Virus record (IMG/VR): IMGVR_UViG_3300037847_004773
Location: 1-26,725 of that record
Source of the DNA: a virus
Reading direction: 5' to 3' (one strand)
DNA: 26,725 bases
Shown here: piece by piece, positions 1 to 9,500 of the stretch
How positions within the stretch are numbered: the first letter of the stretch is position 1
How the letters are laid out: each line of letters opens with the position of its first letter
Made by a program: the position numbers and the translations under genes
The notes under the pieces: model-generated
The model's input: only the letters and a program-made list of their open reading frames with translations
Told to the model about the DNA's origin: nothing
Databases searched by the model: none

Positions 1-1
1 A

Positions 2-1366
2 TTATTAAGATCAGTTGAAGTTTTGTATGATGGTGCTTTAATACTAGGTACTGATAAACTTATAAAGTGGCAAATGTGTAAAAACATGATAAGACCTAAA
101 AGTGATTACACTAAAGTTAAAATGAATTATAGTATAGTAGCTCCACGCATGTACAACGGATCTATAGAGTCTTTAGTTAGTCGTATCACTGGTTTTGCAG
201 ACATGATACAGCTTACACACTTAAAACTACAACAAGTTATGTCACGTATGATACCTGATGGTATTTATCTTGACGCTGATGGTTTAGCTGAAATAGATTT
301 AGGTAACGGTACAAATTATAATCCACAAGAAGCTTTAAACATGTTCTTCCAAACAGGTAGTGTTATTGGTAGATCAATGAACGAGCTAGGCGAAGGTAAT
401 CCAGCTAGAGTACCAATACAAGAGATCGCTAGCGGTAGTGGTGGTAACAAGATGCAAGCATTAATAACAAATTATAATTACTACTTGCAAATGATACGTG
501 ATGTAACCGGACTAAACGAAGCTCGTGATGGTAGCACACCTGATAGACAAGCTTTGGTTGGTGTACAAAAACTTGCCGCTGCAAATAGTAACACTGCTAC
601 AAGACATATACTTCAAGCTGGTTTATATCTAACAGCTGAGACAGCTGAAAAGTTATCACTTAGAATATCTGATATAATAGAGTATTCGCCAACTAAAAAC
701 GCTTTTATACAGTCGTTAGGCGCTCATAATGTAGCTACGTTAAGTGAAATGAGTGATTTACATTTGTATGACTTTGGTATACTTATAGACCTTTCGCCAG
801 ATGAAGAAGAAAAGCAAATGCTTGAAAATAATATACAAGTAGCCTTAGCTAATAAGCTTATTGATTTAGAAGACGCTATTGATATAAGAACTATACAAAA
901 TGTAAAGCTAGCTAATCAAGTATTAAAAGTTAGAAGAAAAAAGAAAGCTAAGCGTGATCAACTAATGCAGCAACAAAATATACAAGCACAGGCTTCGGCT
1001 AATGCTCAAGCTGCTCAAGCTGCAGCACAAGCTGAAACTCAAAAGCAACAAGCGCTTACAGCTTCTCAATTAGAGTTAGAGCAAGGTAAAGTAGAGCTTA
1101 AAATACAATATATGGCTGCAGAAGCAGAGATGAAAAAGAAAATGGCAGAGCACCAGTATACTATGGACTACTCATTAAAAAAGCTAGAGATTCAAGGATT
1201 AACAGATCGTGAAGCTGCTAGAGAAGATAGAAAAGATGAGAGAACAAAGATACAAGCTACGCAACAGTCTGAGATGATAGATCAAAGACAAAAAAACAAA
1301 CCACCTAAAAACTTTCAACAAACGAGTGATGGTAATATGAGTGAGTTTGACTTATTTAATGTTTAA
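2..1366 (+). CDS. Portal protein (3' part; 5' end outside window)
   Basis: Likely the portal: the dodecameric ring at the capsid vertex through which DNA is packaged and ejected. The reading frame is open to the left edge (codons from base 2), so the TTG at 23 is not a real start and the N-terminus is missing. Numbering from that TTG, residues about 50-230 have the alpha/beta pattern seen in portals of Bacteroidetes and marine podoviruses, including a stretch around 'RDVTGLNEARDGSTPDRQ', which resembles the conserved 'TGxNexRdgs' portal motif. Residues about 300-420 are a long Gln/Ala/Glu/Lys-rich helix, probably coiled coil, like the extended C-termini of crAss-like portals. The position directly upstream of scaffold-like and capsid genes supports the call. 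Assigned from remembered family features, not from a search. Confidence 0.8.
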   Translation, partial: LLRSVEVLYDGALILGTDKLIKWQMCKNMIRPKSDYTKVKMNYSIVAPRMYNGSIESLVSRITGFADMIQLTHLKLQQVMSRMIPDGIYLDADGLAEIDLGNGTNYNPQEALNMFFQTGSVIGRSMNELGEGNPARVPIQEIASGSGGNKMQALITNYNYYLQMIRDVTGLNEARDGSTPDRQALVGVQKLAAANSNTATRHILQAGLYLTAETAEKLSLRISDIIEYSPTKNAFIQSLGAHNVATLSEMSDLHLYDFGILIDLSPDEEEKQMLENNIQVALANKLIDLEDAIDIRTIQNVKLANQVLKVRRKKKAKRDQLMQQQNIQAQASANAQAAQAAAQAETQKQQALTASQLELEQGKVELKIQYMAAEAEMKKKMAEHQYTMDYSLKKLEIQGLTDREAAREDRKDERTKIQATQQSEMIDQRQKNKPPKNFQQTSDGNMSEFDLFNV

Positions 1367-1380
1367 TTATATAATATTTT

Positions 1381-2517
1381 ATGGAACAAGAAGAAAAAAC
1401 ACAAGAGGTGGCAAATGACAACGTTACTAAAGTTGATCTTTCAAATTTTAAATCGAAAGACGATCCAAGTGTAATAAAAGTTGATTTAACTAAACCACCA
1501 GTAAAAGAAGAAGATAATGCCGTTCGAGAGCAAAGCACAGATGAGGTACCTGTACGCGACGAATCCGAAGCTAGCGAAGAAGTTCAAGCAGAAAACGTCG
1601 AGACAACAAATGAACAACCTGCCCGAGAAGAAATCACCGAGCAAGTTCAAGATGAGGCCCCACCCGCTAAAGCGAACAATTTAGAACTACCTAAAAACGT
1701 TGATAAGTTAATAAACTTTATGAACGAAACAGGAGGAGATATAAATGACTACGTTAAACTAAATACAAATGTTGACGAGTTGGATAATATGAGTGCTCTT
1801 CAACAATACTACAAGCAAACTAAACCTCATCTTAATGATGAAGAGATAACGTTTATGCTTGATGATCAGTTTTCTTATGAAGAAGACATTGATGAAGAAA
1901 CAGATATTAAACGAAAGAAATTAGCTTTGAAAGAGCAAGTTGCCGAAGCTAAAGCCTACTTAGACGGGCAAAAGTCTAAATATTACGATGAGATTAAAGC
2001 TAGACCAGCGCCTAATGATGAGTATCAAAAAGCTATGGACTTCTTTAATCGATATAACAAAGAGTCTCAAGAACAAGATGAGCAACAGAAGAAACAAACT
2101 GAGAACTTCATGCAAAAAACTAATGAAGTTTTTAACGACAAATTCGAAGGTTTCGATTTTAAAGTCGGTGATAGAAGTTTAAGGTTTAAAGTAAACGATG
2201 CTGAAAAGATTAAGACAACTCAAAGCGACATCAATAATTTTGTAGGGAAGTTCCTAGATGAAAATGAAGCGATGTCAGATGCGGAAGGTTATCATAAGTC
2301 TTTATTTACAGCTATGAACGCTGATGCTATTGCAAATCATTTTTATGAGCAAGGCAAAGCTGACGCGCTAAAAAACAGTGTTGCTAAAAGTAAAAACATT
2401 GATATGTCGCCAAGACAGTCTCACGGTGAGGTTGAAGTAGGTGGCGTTAAATATAGAGTTTTACCTGGAGATAGTTCAAGAGATTTTAAAGTTAAAATTA
2501 AAAAAGGAAGAAAATAA
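1381..2517 (+). CDS. Putative capsid scaffolding protein
   Basis: Probably the scaffold that guides capsid assembly and is then removed. The 378-residue protein has a very acidic, low-complexity N-terminal third (about residues 1-105, rich in Glu, Asp, Val, Thr). A mainly helical Lys/Glu/Gln-rich middle follows (about 110-330). The end is short and strongly basic, finishing KVKIKKGRK. A basic C-terminus that binds the capsid protein is the known arrangement in P22-type scaffolds. The gene lies between portal and major capsid genes, the classic scaffold position. The ATG at 1381 follows an A/T-only leader 14 bases after the portal stop, with no Shine-Dalgarno sequence. No protease motif is seen. 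Function is inferred from composition and position; sequence identity to known scaffolds would be low. Confidence 0.6.
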   Translation: MEQEEKTQEVANDNVTKVDLSNFKSKDDPSVIKVDLTKPPVKEEDNAVREQSTDEVPVRDESEASEEVQAENVETTNEQPAREEITEQVQDEAPPAKANNLELPKNVDKLINFMNETGGDINDYVKLNTNVDELDNMSALQQYYKQTKPHLNDEEITFMLDDQFSYEEDIDEETDIKRKKLALKEQVAEAKAYLDGQKSKYYDEIKARPAPNDEYQKAMDFFNRYNKESQEQDEQQKKQTENFMQKTNEVFNDKFEGFDFKVGDRSLRFKVNDAEKIKTTQSDINNFVGKFLDENEAMSDAEGYHKSLFTAMNADAIANHFYEQGKADALKNSVAKSKNIDMSPRQSHGEVEVGGVKYRVLPGDSSRDFKVKIKKGRK

Positions 2518-2546
2518 ATTATTAACCCATTTAAAACTAATTAAAA

Positions 2547-3992
2547 ATGGCAATTTCAAGTTATGGAAGTGGCACTATTGCTGCCGCTCCAATTCAGGCA
2601 ACTTTAAGTACTAACTACATTGACTTCGCGTCAGGTAGTGGTGTTGATTGGAGCCAACAATACTTACCAGATCTTATTGAGCAAGAGTCTGAGATCTTTG
2701 GTAATAGAACAATTTCAGGATTCTTGTCGCAAGTAGGAGCTGAAGAGTCAATGACTGCTGACCAAGTTATTTGGTCTGAGCAAGGTCGTCTTCACTTAGC
2801 TTACACAGGTGTTATAGCTGGTACTGCATCAAACGGTGAGATTACTGTTCAAAACGATGTTGACGGTAATTCAATTGGAGCTAATCACGGTATTCGTCCA
2901 GGCGATACTGTACTATTGGCTAAAGCTGGTACTACTATTAGAGGTTTTGTTAAAACTGCAGGGGCAGATTCAAACACTATTGATGTTATACCTTACGGTG
3001 CTGCTGATTTATCTACATATTTTGGAAACACAGATGCTGTACGTATTTTAGTATTTGGTTCTGAACACGCTAAAGGTTCTCTAGGAAAAGGTAGAGCTAA
3101 CAAGCCACAGTTTAAATCTCACACTAACAAGCCAGTTATCATTAAAGATTTGTATGAAGTATCAGGATCTGATGCATCTCAAATTGGTTGGGTTGAAGTT
3201 TCTGGTGAAGAAGGACAATCTGGTTACTTATGGTACTTAAAAGCTGAAGGTGATACTAGAGCTCGTTTCTCTGATTATTTAGAGATGACGTTAATGGAAG
3301 CTGAAAAAGTAGCTGATGCTTCTTTAGTTGAAAACGAATTATCTGGAACTGGTGGTGATGAAGCTGGTACTGAAGGTTTATTCTCAGCTATCGAAACTAG
3401 AGGTCACGTAGCTACAGGTGTTACTGGTGTTAACGCTGCTACTGATTTAGCTGAGTTTGACGCTATGTTAGCTAAGTTTGACGAAAACGGTGCTATTGAA
3501 GAAAACATGTTATTTATTGACAGAGCTACGTCTCTTGCCTTTGATGATATGTTAGCTTCTATGAACTCTTACGGTGCTGGCGGTACATCTTACGGTGTGT
3601 TTGACAACTCTGAGGATATGGCATTAAACTTAGGCTTTTCTGGTTTCCGTAGAGGATCTTATGATTTCTATAAATCAGACTTTAAATATCTTAACGATAA
3701 AGGTACTCGTGGATTTATTAACGGTATAGATACTACAACTGGTATTCGTGGTGTTATTATTCCTGCAGGTGTATCAACAGTTTATGATCAAGCATTAGGT
3801 AGAAACTTAAAGCGTCCGTTCTTACACGTACGTTATAGAGCTTCTCAAATGGAAGATCGTAGATTAAAAACTTGGATCACTGGATCTGTTGGCGGAAACG
3901 TTACTTCTGATCTTGATGCAATGCAAGTAAACTATTTATCTGAAAGATGTTTAGTTGTACAAGGTGCTAACAACTTCATGTTATTGAAGTAA
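2547..3992 (+). CDS. Major capsid protein (HK97 fold expected)
   Basis: Forms the icosahedral shell. The 481-residue protein begins with an extended N-arm (MAISSYGSGTIAAAPIQAT) and then 'YLPDLIEQESEIFGNRTISG', typical of capsid proteins of marine and Bacteroidetes podoviruses. Residues about 90-175 look like a small beta-barrel insertion (RPGDTVLLAKAGTTIRGFVK). A long helix near 'SDYLEMTLMEAEKVADAS' would be the P-domain spine helix. Usage favours frequent Gly, Ala and Asp codons with more C and G than neighbouring genes, as expected for a highly expressed gene. Its leader ends 'aactaattaaaa' before ATG, an A-rich Bacteroidetes-like start. A strong terminator hairpin follows the stop at once, consistent with high separate expression. 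There is no sign of an N-terminal prohead-protease domain. Confidence 0.85.
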   Translation: MAISSYGSGTIAAAPIQATLSTNYIDFASGSGVDWSQQYLPDLIEQESEIFGNRTISGFLSQVGAEESMTADQVIWSEQGRLHLAYTGVIAGTASNGEITVQNDVDGNSIGANHGIRPGDTVLLAKAGTTIRGFVKTAGADSNTIDVIPYGAADLSTYFGNTDAVRILVFGSEHAKGSLGKGRANKPQFKSHTNKPVIIKDLYEVSGSDASQIGWVEVSGEEGQSGYLWYLKAEGDTRARFSDYLEMTLMEAEKVADASLVENELSGTGGDEAGTEGLFSAIETRGHVATGVTGVNAATDLAEFDAMLAKFDENGAIEENMLFIDRATSLAFDDMLASMNSYGAGGTSYGVFDNSEDMALNLGFSGFRRGSYDFYKSDFKYLNDKGTRGFINGIDTTTGIRGVIIPAGVSTVYDQALGRNLKRPFLHVRYRASQMEDRRLKTWITGSVGGNVTSDLDAMQVNYLSERCLVVQGANNFMLLK

Positions 3993-4005
3993 GCATAAAT
4001 ATTTA

Positions 4006-4035
4006 GTCAAGGGCTTCGGCCCTTGGCTTTTTTTT
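4006..4035 (+). terminator. Intrinsic terminator after the capsid gene
   Basis: A 9-base-pair stem runs from GTCAAGGGC (4006-4014) to GCCCTTGGC (4019-4027), with one G-T wobble. The loop is TTCG, giving the extra-stable C(UUCG)G tetraloop. Eight T residues follow directly (4028-4035). This is a textbook Rho-independent terminator 13 bases after the capsid stop codon. Downstream genes therefore depend on read-through or on a promoter in the A/T-rich stretch 4036-4055, where I cannot identify one with confidence. Confidence 0.93.
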
Positions 4036-4055
4036 AATTTTTATTATATTATATC

Positions 4056-4880
4056 ATGGCAAAAAAACAAACAAAAAAAGCTGAAGTAGCTCAGCCAGAA
4101 ATCAAAGCTACAAATGAAATGGTAGAAGTGGTTATTGAAAAGCCACAGCCTAAAAAGCCTGATTGGGAAATAAAAGATAGACATTATTATCTCAAAGGTA
4201 GAAAAGCTCCTTTAACATACACTATAAAAGGATCAAATATATTTTGGTTTGACGAAGAAAAAGGTTATGAAAGAGAGTTAAAATATACAACTAATCAGAG
4301 AACACCTTTTGTTGACGAGATGGTTGGCGATCAAAGATTAGCTCACGTGGTTTTTCAAAACGGTGCTTTACATGTTCCAAAAGAAAAAACGGTTTTACAA
4401 AAGTTTTTAGAGTTACATCCTAGCAATGGCGTATTATTTGTAGAGCACAAACCTGTTGAGAAAGCAGCTAACGAAGTTGATATGCTAGAGTTTGAAGCTA
4501 AAGCGCTACAGGTAGCATTAGACTTAGACGTGCAAATGACTGAAGCTGTATTAAGAGCAGAAATAGGCTCTAAAGTTACAGAGATGAGTTCTAGTGAACT
4601 TAGAAGAGATTTGCTTATGTTTGCTAAAAGAAACCCAATGTTGTTCTTAGAATTAGTTACTGATGAAAATATTCAGCTTAGAAACTTTGCTATTAAAGCG
4701 GTTGAATATGGTTTGTTAAGTATATCACAAGATCAACGTACAGTTTCTTGGGCTAGTACTGGTCAAAAAATAATGAATATTCCATTTGGTGATCACGCTT
4801 ACTCATCTTTAGCTGCTTGGTTCAAGACAGATGAAGGTATGGAAGTGTACAATAACATAGAAAAGCGACTGAATATGTAA
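4056..4880 (+). CDS. Conserved phage hypothetical, head-associated by position
   Basis: A 274-residue protein of unknown function. It starts with a Lys-rich segment (MAKKQTKKAEV). Residues about 40-125 look beta-rich and start near 'DWEIKDRHYYLKGRKAPLTY', with a conserved-looking 'TPFVDEMVGDQRLAHVVF' stretch. Residues about 130-274 look helical, with charged and hydrophobic heptads. I recognise the general pattern from uncharacterised proteins encoded next to capsid genes in marine phages, but know no assigned role. It has no signal peptide or membrane segment. It sits between the capsid terminator and the neck genes, so a head decoration, maturation or completion role is possible but unproven. 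The start is the first ATG after an A/T-only leader. Confidence 0.75.
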   Translation: MAKKQTKKAEVAQPEIKATNEMVEVVIEKPQPKKPDWEIKDRHYYLKGRKAPLTYTIKGSNIFWFDEEKGYERELKYTTNQRTPFVDEMVGDQRLAHVVFQNGALHVPKEKTVLQKFLELHPSNGVLFVEHKPVEKAANEVDMLEFEAKALQVALDLDVQMTEAVLRAEIGSKVTEMSSSELRRDLLMFAKRNPMLFLELVTDENIQLRNFAIKAVEYGLLSISQDQRTVSWASTGQKIMNIPFGDHAYSSLAAWFKTDEGMEVYNNIEKRLNM

Positions 4881-4941
4881 TTACTTATAGAAGAGTAGCC
4901 ACTCTTTTTAGGGTGGTTACTCAACTATAAAAAAGTAATTA
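4878..4941 (+). promoter_or_regulatory. Long RNA hairpin filling the intergenic gap
   Basis: The core is 4893-4902 (GAGTAGCCAC) pairing with 4913-4922 (GTGGTTACTC), with one G-T wobble. It extends inward by three pairs to a TTTT loop (4906-4909). Outside a 2-by-2 A loop, 4887-4890 pairs with 4925-4928. Outside that, TAATTACTT (4878-4886) pairs perfectly with AAGTAATTA (4933-4941), leaving four bulged A residues. The outer arm starts at the upstream TAA stop and ends on the A of the next ATG. There is no T-run after the core stem, so it is not an ordinary + strand terminator. A translation-control or RNA-processing role is inferred. Confidence 0.75.
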
Positions 4942-5669
4942 TGGCTATAAACGTAGACACAGTATATCAAAGAGTATTAGCGGTTGCAAATAAAGAGCAA
5001 AGAGGTTTTATAACACCTTTAGAATTTAATTTATTAGCTAATCAAGCTCAGATGGAAATATTTGAGCAATATTTTTATGACTTAAAGCAGTTTGGTGAGC
5101 AACATGGTAATGATACTGTTCACGCTGACATGCTTAACGTGCTTCAAGAAAAAATAGCAGAGTTTGAGGTTCATAACACCGCGGTAACATCTGGAACTAC
5201 CTTACCTACAAATTTATACAGAATATCTAGTGTTTATCACGTTGATAGTAGTAATCAATATATAGCTGATAGACTAACTAGAAAAGAGCTTGAAGAATAT
5301 AGACATTCACCTCTTCCAATGGTAACTGTTGAAAGACCTATATATATACTTGAAAGTGGCAATATAGAGGTTTATACTAGTATAGGAGCTGGAACACTTA
5401 CAAACTTAACTAGTAATGTCTATGTTAACTATATTAAGCAACCTACCACAGCTTATTGGGGTTATGTTATAGTTCCAAGTACACAAAACGGAAATGAATA
5501 TCCACTTTGGAACTCTGCTACTTCAACCGACTTTGAGTTACATCCATCTGAAGAGACTAAACTAGTTTACAAGATACTAGAATTAGCTGGGTTTATGATG
5601 AAAGCTCCAGACTTAGCACAAGCTGCTAATGTAAAACAATCACAAACAATACAACAACAAAAGCAATAG
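4941..5669 (+). CDS. Neck / virion structural protein, ring-type
   Basis: A 242-residue protein starting MAINVDTVYQRVLAVANKEQ, followed by 'RGFITPLEFNLLANQAQME' and 'FEQYFYDLKQF'. I recall this N-terminal pattern (xVYxxVLaiANKeQRGyiTPxEFNlfAnqAQ) in uncharacterised structural proteins of crAss-like and marine podoviruses, usually just before the head-tail adaptor gene. The first 80 residues look helical, the middle (about 85-190) beta-rich, and the C-terminus ends in a Gln-rich tail (QTIQQQKQ). A role as a neck-ring or connector component is inferred from position and pattern. Its start codon lies in the outer arm of the preceding hairpin, so translation may be gated. The gap to the next gene is 3 bases. 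Confidence 0.7.
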   Translation: MAINVDTVYQRVLAVANKEQRGFITPLEFNLLANQAQMEIFEQYFYDLKQFGEQHGNDTVHADMLNVLQEKIAEFEVHNTAVTSGTTLPTNLYRISSVYHVDSSNQYIADRLTRKELEEYRHSPLPMVTVERPIYILESGNIEVYTSIGAGTLTNLTSNVYVNYIKQPTTAYWGYVIVPSTQNGNEYPLWNSATSTDFELHPSEETKLVYKILELAGFMMKAPDLAQAANVKQSQTIQQQKQ

Positions 5670-5672
5670 TAA

Positions 5673-6584
5673 ATGGCATATCCAATAACAACTACAGATT
5701 CAGCTTATTATAGTGGTACAGATCTTGGTAACTATCAGTTTACTTCTCTAGATGAAGTTATAACTCAATTTATTATAGCTTATGTTGGTGAAGATAAAAT
5801 AATAAGTAAAATAAAAAGAACAGATGTAGCTTTTCACGCTGCAAGAGGTCTGCAAGAATTAAGCTTTGACACGTTTAAATCTGTAAAAGCTTTTGAGCTA
5901 ACCGTGCCATCAACTTTAATATTGCCACTTCCAAAAGATTACGTTAATTATGTTAAAGTTGTTTCTGTAGACAGCGCTGGTATTGAGCATATAATATATC
6001 CTGCTATTAAAACAAGTAATCCTCAAGCACCTAATCAAAACGCTGATGGTACTTTTGACTTTGATCACAATAATGACGGTGATACAGACGATGCTGGTGA
6101 AGACACTTTACAGTTTGCTGCAAACTCTACAACTTGGGATAATTTTTCTACTAACACACCTGCAGAGTTACAGCAAAACGATTTTGACTATGACGATGAA
6201 ATATTTGACGATAATCAAGGTCAAAGATACGGTATTGATCCACAGCACGCGCAAGTAAACGGATCTTACTACATCGATGAACTAAACGGTAATTTACATT
6301 TTAGCTCTAATCTAAACGGTAAAAAAATAATACTTAAGTACATAAGCGATAGCTTAGGCTCTACATCAGAGATGAAAGTTCATAAGTTTGCTGAAGAAGC
6401 AATGTATAAATATATAGCTCACGCAATTTTAGCAACAAGAGCAAATACACCTGAGTATTTAGTTCAAAGATTTAAAAGAGAAGCGTTTGCTGCAAAAAGA
6501 CAAGCAAAGCTTAGATTGTCAAATATCAAGCTAGAAGAAATAACACAAATATTAAGAGGTAAATCAAAACACATAAAACACTAG
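5673..6584 (+). CDS. Head-tail adaptor / tail tubular A-like protein
   Basis: Likely a connector between portal and tail. Residues about 20-75 (DEVITQFIIAYVGEDKIISK, then 'DVAFHAARGLQELSFDT') resemble the helical N-terminus of P22 gp4-like and T7 gp11-like adaptors. The C-terminal helices (about 235-300, including 'KFAEEAMYKYIAHAILATRA') fit the same fold. Between them is an acidic insertion. Residues 129-144 hold a Ca-binding-like loop (D131-x-N133-x-D135-G136-D137-x-D139), and 170-185 hold a second Asp-rich cluster. Such loops recall EF-hand or thrombospondin-type calcium sites and may stabilise the neck; that is inference. The gene starts 3 bases after the previous stop and ends 3 bases before the next start, so coupled translation is likely. 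Confidence 0.7.
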   Translation: MAYPITTTDSAYYSGTDLGNYQFTSLDEVITQFIIAYVGEDKIISKIKRTDVAFHAARGLQELSFDTFKSVKAFELTVPSTLILPLPKDYVNYVKVVSVDSAGIEHIIYPAIKTSNPQAPNQNADGTFDFDHNNDGDTDDAGEDTLQFAANSTTWDNFSTNTPAELQQNDFDYDDEIFDDNQGQRYGIDPQHAQVNGSYYIDELNGNLHFSSNLNGKKIILKYISDSLGSTSEMKVHKFAEEAMYKYIAHAILATRANTPEYLVQRFKREAFAAKRQAKLRLSNIKLEEITQILRGKSKHIKH

Positions 6585-6587
6585 AGC

Positions 6588-9500
6588 ATGCCAGAGTTAA
6601 GTAGAAATTTTCTAAAAGGTCGTATGAATAAAGACCTTGATGAAAGAGTGGTACCTGCTGGAGAATATAGGGACGCTCTTAATATCGAAATAAGTACTTC
6701 TGACACTGACGACGTTGGTGCAGTAGAAAATTTATCAGGCAACTACAGAAGTGATAGGATAAAGTTTGTAAAGCCTGACTATGATACCGCAGAGACAGTT
6801 TCAGGTGGAGATCGATTTAGATTTAGAAATATAGCTGATTTATCCTCTACAGCAGAAACCGTAGGCGTAGTTGCAGATCCTACTACAGATAAAATATATA
6901 ACTTTGTAGCTAATGCTTCTGATATTGACACTTCAGGTAGTTGGCCTCACACAGGTATTAAGTCGGACGCAATAATTGAATGTGAAACGCTTGATAGAGG
7001 TAGTGGTTTAAGAGGTTTTAGACAGGTTGTTTTATGCGACGTGTACCAAGTTCAGCATGCTTGTCTCAACTCTAGTGATAGTTCTACTAATAAGATTATA
7101 ATAAATTCTGATTCTATAAGTGGTTTCAAAGAAAATCTTATTGGTATTGAGTTTGGCATGGAGGTAGATTTAATAGACGCTGATGGTGTGTCGCGTTTAA
7201 GTCTAGTTAATCCAGGAGCTGATCTTCCAACTGTCAAAACTTTTGATTTTGGCACAAGTGTTGATCCTTCGATAAATATAGAGATTAGCCACAATATTGA
7301 AAATGTAGCTTTAGCTATATCTACGTTTGGTACTTTAGTGTGGAAGTTTACAAAGCCTAGATTTTTAAATTTTAATTCAAGCACGCAGCTACCTACTACA
7401 AACGGAGGTTCTGACAACACAGCCACGCCTATCGATAATGCTATATACGGCATTGATGTTTTTGATGGGTTTTTATTTTTTACTGATGATAAAAATGAGC
7501 CTAAAAAAATAAATATAGAAAGATTTAAAAAAGGTGGTATTCTTGGTACAAAAGAAACTCATAGCATATTTTATACGACTAGACTACTAAGACCTTTAGA
7601 CTCTAGCCAAACTATATTTGCAGCTGGAAATAACAACGGTAATTTTAGCAGTCCTTTTACTACTATTGCTCAACATCATAGTAATAGACCAGTATTAGTT
7701 GAAGAAGAGCACATAACAGTAATAAAAAGACAACCTACAAGACCACCAACTGTTGAAGCTTTTGCTACGCCTCAAGCAGGTGGTACTTCTACTTTGTATA
7801 CCAATGTAGATGTTACTAGCATTAACTTAAGTAGCTATGTTGAAGGTGATGCTGTTACTATACAAATGCCAGCTACTACGCTTTTTAACCCTGGAGATTT
7901 AATATCTTTAATTGGAGTTTCTGGCAATACCGATGCCGCTATACAGTTGATTGTTAACGCGGTTCCGCCAAACACTTTAACAGCTACAAGTTTTGATTGC
8001 ACTGTTTTTAGAACAGATTTAGACGGTAGTGATTTAACGGCTGGAACTACGCCGGGAGAGCAAGTTATAGCAGACGCTAGCACAACTTGGCACGCGACTT
8101 TAGGTAATAGGCCCGGAACTGTTAATACTCAAGCTATATATGTAGATAAATTTCCTAGATTTGCTTACAGATGGAAATATGTAGATGGTGAATATTCTAC
8201 TATATCGCCTTTTACAAAACCTATATTTATTCCTGGAACATATAATTTTAATACTAGTACTGACGGAGACAACGATGCAGAAGCTTATAACACTGGTATG
8301 GAAAATACTATTCAAACTATAAGGCTTAAAGATTTTCTACCTGCAGAAGCACCAAAAGACGTTGTAGAAGTTGAGTTGCTACAAGCTTTATCAAACTCTA
8401 ATTCTATATATTCTATCAAAAACTTTAAAGTAACAGATTTTTATTTAGAAAATTCACAAGCTTTTACTCCAGTTAGAATTAGATCTGAACATGCTGGTAC
8501 TGGAAGTTTTGGGCATCAAGGAAGTGGTCAAATTGGTACACATCAGAATCCTGGCGCATTAAACAACATAGGTGTTTTTGATATAACTGAAGATTTATTT
8601 GGAAGTGTGATAGAAGAAAATCAACTTTTAAGAAACTTTGACAATGTACCTAGAGTTGCAAGAGCTCAAGCTGTATCTGCCAATAGAATAATATATGGAA
8701 ATTATTTACAAAGCTACAATATAGAAACTACTAATAGAAGATCTATAGACGTACAAATAGATTTAGCTTTAAAATATTTACCCACGGAAACAGTTCCAAC
8801 TGCATTTCCTCTTGGTACTACAGAGTCTTTAAAAAGTAATAGAACATACGAAGTAGGTGTTGTATTTAAAGATAAATTTGGTAGAGAAACACCAGTTTTA
8901 ACAAGTAAAGACTCTTCTATAGCTGTACCTAACGTTTACGCTCCAGCTACTATAAAGCTAGAGGCTTCTATGAGAAACGTTTTACCTACTTGGGTAGATT
9001 CATACAAGTTTTACATAAAAGAAACATCTAACGAATATTATAACTTAGCTTTGTATAAAGCATACAACGCTTCAGAACATCAAACAAATGGTGAGGCTTG
9101 GTTGTTATTTAACTCTGCAGACTCAAGTAAAGTTCAAGAAGGTGATACTTTAATACTTAAAAAAGATCACAGTGGTGTTTCTTACGGAGACTCTGTCAAT
9201 GGATTTGCTCCAGCAGAGTATAGAGTTTTAGCTAAAAGTTCTACGGCACCAACGCTTGCTAAACAAATAAACGGTGCGGATGCAGACACTAATGGATCAA
9301 TAAGTGCGGCTGACAGAGACGGTAAGTTTTTTGTAAAAGTTACCAACGACACTACGTTACAAGCTAGATTACTTACTGATTTTTCTGGAGATAATGATAA
9401 AATAGGATCAAGCACAACTCCAGCTATATTTGAAACTAAGCCAGATCCAGACTTAAACTTAAATATTTGGTATGAAGCGTCTAGATCTTACCCTGCTAAA

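Noticed and set aside
23-25. TTG as start of the first gene
   Set aside because: The frame is open to the window edge and the protein lacks a portal N-terminus, so it is a cut gene.
1732-1747. Strong AGGAGG-like site before an ATG inside the scaffold gene
   Set aside because: The ATG is out of frame and meets a stop within a few codons.
2836-3051. 71-codon hydrophobic + strand frame inside the capsid gene
   Set aside because: A shadow produced by the out-of-frame reading of A/T-rich beta-strand codons; inside a clear capsid gene.
4036-4055. A/T-only stretch after the terminator as a promoter
   Set aside because: No recognisable TTG and TAnnTTTG pair as in Bacteroidetes promoters; composition alone is not enough.
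7052-7453. 133-codon reverse-strand frame inside the tail gene
   Set aside because: Fully antisense to a well-supported gene with motifs; no family resemblance.
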